DNA from: Linnemannia schmuckeri
Lineage: Eukaryota > Mortierellomycota > Mortierellomycetes > Mortierellales > Mortierellaceae
Assembly (NCBI GenBank): GCA_029449235.1
Contig: JANATG010000022.1
Coordinates: forward strand, 310,001-374,000
Reading direction: 5' to 3'
DNA length: 64,000 bases
In this document: positions 56,101 through 64,000 of the stretch, piece by piece
How the letters are laid out: the number at the start of each line of letters is the position of its first letter
How positions within the stretch are numbered: the first letter of the stretch is position 1
Position numbers and translations under genes: made by a program
The notes under the pieces: generated by a model
What the model was told of the DNA's origin: nothing
The model's input: the letters and a program-made list of their open reading frames with translations, nothing else
Database searches by the model: none

Positions 56101-58013
56101 CTCCTCCAAAAAGTCGTCAATATCTATTCAAAAGAATCCAAATGTGAAGTGAGCTTGGGTCAGTCATAATTCAAAGGCACTCTTTTTACCATAGGTCATT
56201 GTTGTACGAGGTAGAGGTACTTACTGACGCTCCCATCTTTTCCACAGAGCATCCTGTCTGGAATACACGAGCATTTGATATTTTTGCACTTGTAGGTCGT
56301 TTCAATATCGTCGTGCTTTACATCTAGAACCATAGCAGACCACACAAACAAGAGTACAGCACGTCAGCGTTGGTCGAGCAAAGATTACACAAACATCAAG
56401 GGATCAGAGGCCTTTGCGGCAATAAAAAATGAGCGAATCTTGTAGGGGCAGTTGTTCTTACTTTGGTCAAAAGTGCACTCGTCCAGATGGCAGTAAAATG
56501 ATTCCTCCTCAGCGACCCAGACTATGTATTGACAAAACGAGAAATGACGCGTTAGGGGGGCGATCGTAGGTTCATAAAAAGTCCTTTGTTGAATGAATGT
56601 CAGCATGCTCGTGCCACTATTGCTCCGTGGACTATTCCTTGCTTACATTGAAAGTCGCAGGTCTTGTTCTGTTGGTTGCATGAAAACGTGATAGCTGGGG
56701 GCTGGTCTGGTCCAAGGGTGTCAAGAATCTTTCGATCTAAACGAGCGGCACACCAGAAAGTGAAAAGCGGGTTAGTGAGTGAACCAGTCAGACAGTTGTT
56801 CAATAGGTCAGTTGTCAGACCCTGTCCATGATGGCGCAACCTTCTTTTTTTCTTTTCTCTTATTTCTCATTTGCGTCACCAAATTATTTTCGAGAAACCA
56901 AAAAACGAACACAAAAAGGGAAAACATCGCAGATGACTTACTTGTAACATCGCACTGCTGAAAGTTCTCAAAGACAGTGAGGCCGCCCTGGTAGCAGGTT
57001 CCATTCTTGCCCGAGGGAACAAGAGAGTCGCACACATGGTCAGACTCGCAAACTAGTTCAAAGAAGAGAGAAAAGAACGTTATCGGATGAGTTTTCCGTT
57101 TTTCTACCTTTTCTTTTCTTCTTTCTTGGCAAATGAAACCAATCTGACCGTTTGGGGTCATCCCCAGGTACCACTTTGTCATGGACCAATCGGCGGCCAA
57201 TCGTGGGAACCCATTTATCCTCTTCTTATTTCATTTTTTCTTTGCGTCTTGTCCTGCCGCTTTTTCGTTGTTTAATGGATTACCGTTGCAGTTGATGCCT
57301 GACCAGCCATCCTTGCATTTGCATGTCTCGCTATCCCGCTGGGGTCGATCCTTGCCATCAGACAATGCTCCACACACTAGTTTGCGGCAACAAAAAAAGC
57401 AAAGGCTGGGGTTAGATATACTCTTTTAGCGTAAGATCCAGCGTGATCAAGGGACAAAACCTTGTTCAGGGGGAAATGTGCCAAGCACAGGAACATTATT
57501 GCGGTCATAAACAACAACTTTGTTGTCAACAGAAAGAAGGGGCAGGGTTGGGGTAAAAGTAAGGAGAAGGCGGGTTGTTGTTGTTGTTGCTCGTTGTTAT
57601 GCATCCTATGACAAGCACACGACGAGGGTAGACAGCTAACGTTTCTCGACAAGCAACGAAATCAAGAAAATGGCAGAACCTGCATTGAATGGGACTGTAC
57701 CTGGCACTGAGCAATTGTCGCCTGCGAATCCTGGAGGACAAGAACAGCGCCCGTCGTAGAGGTTGCATGGTGCGAAATGGGAACATGGGAACGCGTCGAG
57801 GAGACAATTGAAGCATGGAGGGCAGTTCTCTGGTCGGTGAGTGTCAACGAGGAGAGGGTTTGCCAATGACATGGTCCCTGTTGGAAGCATGATGTTATTG
57901 GTGGCAAGGTCGAGGGCTAGTAAGGACGCAGTGTTGGCGGTGTTGTCGCTGAGTGCCCAGACAGAGTGCGTTGTGGCGACCAGGGTAACGGAGAGGCCCC
58001 ACGACAGCTTCAT
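53170..58013 (-). CDS. ADP1-like: ABCG half-transporter with EGF-like N-terminal domain (Adp1 type)
   Basis: Eleven exons on the minus strand: 57701-58013, 57284-57376, 56942-57052, 56647-56736, 56462-56521, 56225-56323, 56043-56123, 55405-55924, 53644-55304, 53421-53548 and 53170-53313. They give 1099 residues (yeast Adp1 is about 1050). The signal peptide is MKLSWGLSVTLVATTHSVWA, followed by a Cys-rich luminal region with an EGF-like CNLYDGRCSCPPGFAGDNC and a second GWSGINC. After a TM (LSVVGVFVFLFGLAFAVWYL) comes the ABCG ATPase: Walker A GASGAGKTS (residues 413-421), signature ISGGEKRR and Walker B LFLDEPTSGLDS. A long Ser-rich linker precedes the C-terminal membrane domain of about six TMs. 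Substrate unknown. Exons 2-7 are all phase-1 symmetric. Confidence 0.93.
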
Positions 58014-58714
58014 GTTGTTGGCGAGTCGATAGGTAATAGGTGTGATTGAAGTACTCCCAACGGTCTTTTTATGGGTGCAACGACTTTGCAAGGGTGTGCA
58101 AACGAGGTGCTGGAAGGGTGAAAGGAGGGGTTGAGAGGATAGAAGGGGAAGGAACGACGAAGGAAAAGAAGAAAATCAGAAGGAAGAAGGGAGGATGGCG
58201 ACTGAAAGGATAAACTATGTAAAGTCGAAACGTACAAACTGGGTTTGTCTCAAGGGAGAGGAAAGCAAGACTAAAAAGGTCACCAAAAATGGCTTCAAAA
58301 TTGATACATGCGATTGGAGGGATGTGTACGAGAGGCTGATAGTGTGCATTTAGAGAAGAATACATCTGGCCTGAATCAGGCCCTGATTTTCTTTCTTCTT
58401 CCTTCTCACCTTGCTTCCCTTCACTTCCAGCCACGCCATACCTCATACACTTGTTCAGTCATACATCCACACACTCGCACCTCAAACACCGCCACCCTCC
58501 TTTTCCCTTCTCCATCGCGTTAACCGGTCAACTCTTTTTCCTTCTGTCCTTCATTACTCTCTTTACTCTCTTCGCTCTCCTCCTTTTTTGTCCTCATCCT
58601 CAAGAACGCCACCATCTTACAATAAACACTAGCAACTACACACATACATACTATACAATCGCTGCTCTCCTTTCCTTCTCTTGCAACCTACGCACACCGA
58701 TCAAGCTCAGGGCA
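58014..58714. promoter_or_regulatory. Bidirectional promoter region
   Basis: A 700-bp gap between divergent start codons of the ABCG gene (minus) and the coiled-coil gene (plus). It is GA-rich on the left half and CT-rich on the right half, as expected for two pyrimidine-rich leaders facing apart. No clear TATA box. Confidence 0.5.
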
Positions 58715-60442
58715 ATGTCGTCTACTCCCTCCGACAAGCTCTCGCCTCATCTATCCACACAGGAACAAATACTCGCCCTGCTCAACGCTGCCAACCCCCC
58801 TGCTCCTCCCACAACCGCAGGCACGATTCTCAGCAAGCTATTTTTTTTTTTTTTTTTTTTTTATTGTTGTCTTTTTTTTTGGTTTTGGGCGTGTGTTTGC
58901 TTTTCTTCATGGTTAAATAAACAACTAACCATCGCGTTGACATCTATCCTAAAAAAAAAATAGATGCCAACACTGATCAGGACACGCAGATGGAATCAGT
59001 CTCGGTGAAAGCAAGTCCTCCTCTTTCACAAGGAATTCGACCTGTGCCACTCCCGATTCCAGCACAGGAACCAGCGGCATCAACACCAACATCGACGCCA
59101 GGTCCAGTACCAGCAGCAGTAGTCGCACCCGTCAACAATAACAACAGCGATAACGACAATACAGCAATAATTACCACCACAACCACAGCTGCCGATGAGC
59201 AAACTAATCGGTCAGGCACACCCGTTGCCGAGTCTGCCGAGACTGGCGACTCTGCTGAATCACTAGATCCATTGTCGCACTTGACTCATATTTTCGACAA
59301 GATCAGGAAACAAGTGATTGAGTGGGGCGAGGACGCCAACTGGAAGATCGATGTCTTTTTGTTGCCGAATGAGGACGGTGCTCCAACACCCGGTCTGCCA
59401 CCACATGACCCTCAACTGCTTTCACAGGGACCAGCTACACCAGCACGAGTCCCTGTACCCCCATCCAGGATAGATCTCACAGGAAGCCCACCACGGTTTT
59501 CCGGTGGAGCTCAGGACATGGATGTTGGGCGTCCATCAGGTATGCAATTTTAGCTCTTGAAACATTGGATGGGAGTTTTTTATTTGAATGAGGGACTTAG
59601 GTTCATCACCATATCATCCATGGAAAAAGCGTAGAAGGGAAAAAGGAAAACAAATTGAGATGAAAATAGGCTTGGAAGATGAAAGAAAGGGCAGGAACTT
59701 CTATAAAGTGCAAATCAAACGGAAAAAGTAAAAGAGACGGAAAGAATAAAAAAGAAAAGCAATGAGAAAATGCAGTAGTTCCATGAAATACAAATCAAAG
59801 AATGAGAGAGATGTAGGAGGAAGTTAAAAGAAACGATAACGTTATTGATAAAGTGCAGATCAAAGGAAAGTAGCGAGAAAGTGTAAGGATAAGACATCAA
59901 GCTATCGTGAAATACTGATCAAACTGACCACATGCCCTGCTTTATTTTTGTTTTTGTTGGCTTGGATGGATCCATCCATAGGTCCAGGATCGCGTGGCTT
60001 TGCCCTACAGCCTCCACCGACAGATTTACCGCTGTCAAAGAGTTTGGGCGTATCAGGATCCTTGAACGAGCAGGATATTAAGCGTATGAGCGAGGCCGAG
60101 GCTAAACGAATGGTACGACAGCAAGTGACCAGGACACGATTGCTACGAAACCTTTTTGTTCGATGGATATTGAATACTTATAAAAGTGATGATTTTCTAA
60201 TTCTCGGTGATTTATTTTTCTTAACGACCTTCAATAGCTGGCCTTGGCCACTCGACAGATTCGGGAACAACAGGAGTCACTAGCTCAGGCCATCTTAGAT
60301 CTAGAGTCGATGCAACGTCTCAGTGCAAAACGAGTACGTACCTTACAATAACACATTTCTTGATTTTTTTGCGACTTGAAAAAAACAAAAAAAAACAAAA
60401 CTACATACGCTTCGTCCACATATGCTAACCAGCCGGCTTTTT

Positions 60443-60478
<36 letters not shown>

Positions 60479-61598
60479 CGTTGGCAAACAGGAGCGGGAA
60501 GCGGAAGCAAGACTGGAGGTCGAAAAACAAATCATGGAGCGGGACGCCTTCATCTTGTCAAAGAAGCTCCGGGAAACTTCGCTGACGCTCGCGGAGAAAG
60601 ACCGCGAGGTACTTCTCAGGAACGAACACGGCGGAATGTCGCGCGCTCAAAGGCTCTCAACAAATGTAGGTCTAATATCTTCAACCCATTTATTTATTTT
60701 ATTTTTTTCTTTTCAGATCAAAGACGTCCAGTATCAGCTGGAAACTGGCAAACGGTTAATCAAGGAGCGGAGCGAGGAGCGCAGAAAGGTGAGGAGGAGG
60801 AGGGTGGTCCAACATCATATAACAAGGCATAACGGCAGGAATAGCTATGAAATGCAAAAAACGAGGAGTATCACCGCATCACTCGCCCTAGAATGCGACA
60901 TTGACCAACACTGTTTGCGTCGTTTTTGTTCATGCAAAACTTGTTTTTAATAGCGGATCGATGATCAGGGAAGTGTACCTCCACGATCATCTTCAGGACG
61001 ACTTGAGACCTCATCTGACCCAGCTTCAGGAACGCCTGGACGGTCAGACCCCGTCCCTCCTTACCATCAACATCGTCACCGTCACGTCCATCGTCATCGA
61101 CACAGCCACATCCATCGCCATCTCAGAGGCAAAGCCAGCGCCACAATCCCAACAGGAACTGACTCATTGGAAAACCTTGCTCTGCTGGCTACACAAGTCC
61201 TGTCGCGAGAGCCCTTGCCAGTGCCAAAAGCGAGCCAAGATGCTGAAGGCGAGAGAAAGAAGCGTCAAATTGACGATCGGGACCGGGGATTGCAACTGCG
61301 GCCAGTAAAGCGACCAGAGTTGAATGGTTATCAGAAAGATGGGTCAGGATCTCAGTCTCAAGCACTGGAGTGTCACCCTAGTCGAGTTGATTTCGCAAAG
61401 CCGAGCACAGTGTCGAATGGGAAATTGAAGGCACAGGATCAGCATCAACAGTTGTCATTGCAACCCCCAGCGTCTCTGATGCGGGCACCATCGCAGCAAA
61501 GCACCTCGTCCTCTTCAGCCCGTCCGTTTGCCCAGCAGCAGCTGCCTCAGCAGTTGCCTCATGGTAGCGACCGGTCCCTGAACAAGCAGAGACGATAG
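58715..61598 (+). CDS. Coiled-coil, low-complexity protein of unknown function
   Basis: Seven exons: 58715-58832, 58964-59539, 59982-60112, 60238-60333, 60492-60665, 60717-60788 and 60954-61598, giving 603 residues. The N terminus (STQEQILALLNAANPP) leads into a Pro/Thr-rich stretch. A short ordered block follows (LSHLTHIFDKIRKQVIEWGE) with DANWKIDVFLL. Exons 3-6 form a long charged coiled coil (EAEAKRMLALATRQIREQQ; EREAEARLEVEKQIMERD). The C-terminal third is low complexity with a His/Arg run (HQHRHRHVHRHRHSHIHRH), a bipartite basic stretch (ERKKRQIDDRD) suggesting the nucleus, and Gln/Ser runs. The first intron appears to use a GC donor (GCAAGC). I do not recognise the family; all joins are in phase, but exon 1 and exon 7 are the least certain. 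Confidence 0.65.
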
Positions 61599-61787
61599 TT
61601 CATTTTCATTACTTCAAACAAAAAATATATTTTTTTCGTGTTCATCATGAAATGGTCCGTGCAATTTAATTATCGGGGCCGATTAATGGTTTTCGGTGAC
61701 GTATCTTCCGACCAACCTCAGATCCGGATTCTCTCCACCATGGCCTACTTGACTTCACAACCTTCACTCCTTATATATATACATACC

Positions 61788-63102
61788 ATGTCGACGGCAG
61801 AGCAATACGTTAGAACGGAATACCCCGTTATTGATTCGGACCCTCACTTTAACCGTGTCGTCCGCTACATGCGCGGCTCGGATTACACCGCATGGGGTAC
61901 CCTTACCGTCGGAGCTCCCGCTGTCCTCCTTGCTCTCGGTAAATCACTCTTTCACCATGGAGGGAAGGGAGGCAAAGGGAGAGTGTCGCTACTTCTGTGT
62001 CCTTAAGGAACGCGAGCTGGGGTTTCGGATGCGAGCATGAATATCAGGAAGGAAAGCGCTCAGGGGCAAGGCGAAAGGAGAGAGTGGATTCAGTCGAAAA
62101 CATGACAGGATTTTGTGGTGGAGCATGAGATATTGCAGAGAGAAGGCGAGAGAGGAGATCAGTCCCATCTGCTTCAAATTCTTACCCTATCTCGGAATCA
62201 TCGACCGCCTTTCAGGAACGACAGGGACAAGGATCAGGAGAAGGAGCAAGATACTGCGTCAATCGATCAGCCAAAAACCTACAGGATATTTTAATCGATC
62301 TATCAGGAGACAAGCACAGCACATTTCATGCTAGACGCGCCAAACACACACGGGGTGATCAGCCTACAAGAGACTGGTTTGGGAAGGACATTTCTTACAG
62401 TAAAAGGTGAGGTAATTTTCGATGCGGCAATCAGAGTTACCCCGCTTACACACAGGCGTTACGCTTCTATCTCCGTGGGCTTATTAGAGCGTGTCAGACC
62501 TGCTGCTGGACCTAAGGGAATCAACTTTGCGTTGGGCGTCGCCACCGCTATGGGCTTTATGGGAGGTTTCCTTTACTCTTACCAAAAGTCAAGTCGTAAG
62601 TTATTTTCCTTCCTTTCGTTACAACTTCTCGTATTTCTCCCTTGCTCCGATGATATGTTTGCCTACGGTGGTGTTTTTAATGGGCTTCTTTTCCACTTTT
62701 TTTTTATGGCACAATAAATAGTCCGCTTCTGGGGATGGGAGGAGAACGCAAGGGAGCAGGCCATGAACCGCGAGGAGATGGATGCCCGTGCCGCGGCCGG
62801 CCTTCCCGCCTACGGCGAGCCCACCATGGATGAGACTGCCCAGGCTGCTGCTGCAAGAAACTCCAAGTTTGCCGCCCTCAAGTTTGGTACATTTCTCGTT
62901 CCCTTTTTTTTTTTTTTTTTTTTTTTTTGCCTTTGATTTTCGGTTTGGGAATGATTGGAAGGCGATTCGGAAAGATGATTGACTTTTTAAATGCGATGCT
63001 GATATATTTTCCTACTCTGTTTATGTACTAGCTTCTCTTCCTTGGTTCAACACCACCAACCACAAATATCACCTTTCTGAGAACACCAGCAGCGACAAGT
63101 AA
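61788..63102 (+). CDS. Mitochondrial complex I 21-kDa subunit (fungal NUXM/21.3-kDa type)
   Basis: Four exons, 61788-61938, 62488-62595, 62722-62886 and 63032-63102, give 164 residues. It is an accessory inner-membrane subunit of NADH:ubiquinone oxidoreductase. The N-terminal domain shows YPVIDSDPHFNRVVRYMRGS followed by a TM (LTVGAPAVLLALE). The next TM (FALGVATAMGFMGGFLYSY) runs into the family's QKSSLRFWGWEENAREQAMN segment, and the C terminus is LPWFNTTNHKYHL. The second exon start at 62488 was chosen because only that acceptor keeps phase and yields ALERVRPAAGPKG. The first intron is 549 bp, unusually long here. Yeast lacks complex I, so its presence fits a respiring filamentous fungus. 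Confidence 0.88.
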
Positions 63103-63389
63103 AACTGGTGATTTTTTTTTTGTATGAGGCAATGAGACGGGCGCCGGACACAGGAATAGACATGCTGATGTTTTGACAGGAAGAAATGATCGATGTCAAA
63201 AAAACTAAAAAGGGAGACACCACCTACCCCCTATGGGTAATTTTGTACAATCAAAAACCATTAAACAAATTTCATAAATAATCAAAGAAGTGCACCTTTA
63301 TGAATAAATGGGAATGACAAACTTGGGGAGATATGAAAAGAAAAATGAAACAAGATATCAAGAAAGAAAAAAGAATGAAAACACTACAC

Positions 63390-64000
63390 TTAGAGCGCCT
63401 GCGCATCACGCTGCTCTTTAGCCTCTGCGATCGCCACCAACGCATCCAACTCCGTCGACCGCTCACACATAGATCTAAACAACCCATCCTCCTTTTTCAT
63501 CAACACCAAAGGCTTATCGAATTCCGCAACCTCTCCTGCATTCATTACCAACACCCTATCGAAATCCGCAATCGTCCGGATACGATGGGCAATGGTCAAA
63601 ATAGTAGCGTCGGCCATTTCTTCACGGATGGTGGTCTGGATCTTGAGGTCGGTCTCGAAATCGACACTGGCCGTGGCTTCGTCCATGATAATGATTTTGG
63701 ATTTCCGAACAAGGGCCCGGGCGAGGGAGATGAGTTGGCGTTGGCCTTGGGAGAAGTTTGAACCGTTTTCTTTTACGGCTGTGTCGAGCGTGATCTTGGA
63801 GGGGTCGACGATCTCGGTTTCCTTGGTCGAGGCAGAGCTGGCGGCAGTAGAGTTGACCGATGCAGCGTCATCAACTGACACCTTGGCGGAGGTGTTTGCA
63901 GAGGCACCGACGGCAGCGGCGGCAGTGGTGGTGGTGGGCTGAATGCTCGAAGAAGGAATCAAATGACTGCGTCTCAGGGCCTCCCACAGATCGACATCGT
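63390..64000 (-). CDS. ABCC-type (MRP/Ycf1-like) ABC transporter, C-terminal NBD, partial
   Basis: The 5' part lies beyond the window; about 203 C-terminal residues are seen. LWEALRRSHL is the typical ABCC NBD2 segment. The signature region is NFSQGQRQLISLARALVRKS, Walker B IIIMDEATASVD, and the switch His lies in TIAHRIRTI, followed by the DRVLVMNAGEVAEFDKP hallmark. It would export glutathione or other organic-anion conjugates from the cytosol or into the vacuole. Between LRRSHL and the signature is an unusual ~50-residue Ala/Ser/Thr-rich insert. It converges with the complex I gene, leaving a 287-bp gap. Confidence 0.92.
   Translation of the reverse strand, partial: DVDLWEALRRSHLIPSSSIQPTTTTAAAAVGASANTSAKVSVDDAASVNSTAASSASTKETEIVDPSKITLDTAVKENGSNFSQGQRQLISLARALVRKSKIIIMDEATASVDFETDLKIQTTIREEMADATILTIAHRIRTIADFDRVLVMNAGEVAEFDKPLVLMKKEDGLFRSMCERSTELDALVAIAEAKEQRDAQAL

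Overview
The window looks like nuclear DNA of an early-diverging filamentous fungus. Mortierellomycotina-like is my best guess; it rests on general impression and needs a database search. The genes carry many short GT-AG introns. Promoters are pyrimidine-rich, intergenic DNA is AT-rich and low in complexity, and the recognisable products are fungal: Sct1/Gpt2 acyltransferase, Rad21 cohesin, Tvp38, an Adp1-type ABCG transporter, the fungal complex I 21-kDa subunit, and an OFA-family transporter. I joined exons by hand from splice signals and reading phase. Every multi-exon model given closes to a whole number of codons.

Layout. 1-4.0 kb: an aldo-keto reductase (AKR) gene, a tRNA-Lys(CTT) and a 5'-truncated LINE (A). 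4.1-7.2 kb: a four-TM protein with a very long disordered tail. 10.7-13.8 kb: the glycerol-3-phosphate acyltransferase. 13.9-16.9 kb: LINE B, a tRNA-like SINE and a second tRNA-Lys. 17.4-21.3 kb: a START-domain protein and Rad21. 21.3-27.4 kb: no gene recognised. 27.4-30.1 kb: MFS transporter. 30.4-32.9 kb: LINE remnant, tRNA-Lys and AKR, the last two being a near-perfect inverted copy of positions 1-2280. 34.4-40.9 kb: two further AKR genes and one AKR pseudogene. 41.8-44.6 kb: remains of DNA transposons. 44.8-50.1 kb: a fourth tRNA-Lys with LINE remnant C, TVP38, then tRNA-Ala(AGC) with stacked LINE insertions (D and an older one). 53.2-64 kb: ADP1-like ABCG transporter, an unknown coiled-coil protein, complex I 21-kDa subunit, and the 3' end of an ABCC transporter.

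The most interesting signal is the link between tRNA genes and one LINE family. All five tRNA genes have LINE (or, once, SINE then LINE) sequence beginning roughly 110-160 bp upstream of the tRNA 5' end. It is always oriented away from the tRNA, and several sites hold stacked insertions. This is what a tRNA-targeted non-LTR retrotransposon would leave, as known for Dictyostelium TRE elements. Not all sites are independent: the tRNA-Lys loci at 30.7 and 44.8 kb share flank and truncation point. Other notable signals are two tiny insertions made only of the LINE 3' tip plus A-tract with target duplications, a 2.28-kb inverted duplication without indels, a probable intron gain in two AKR copies, and a small 9-bp-TSD DNA transposon carrying an inverted remnant of a transposase-like tail.
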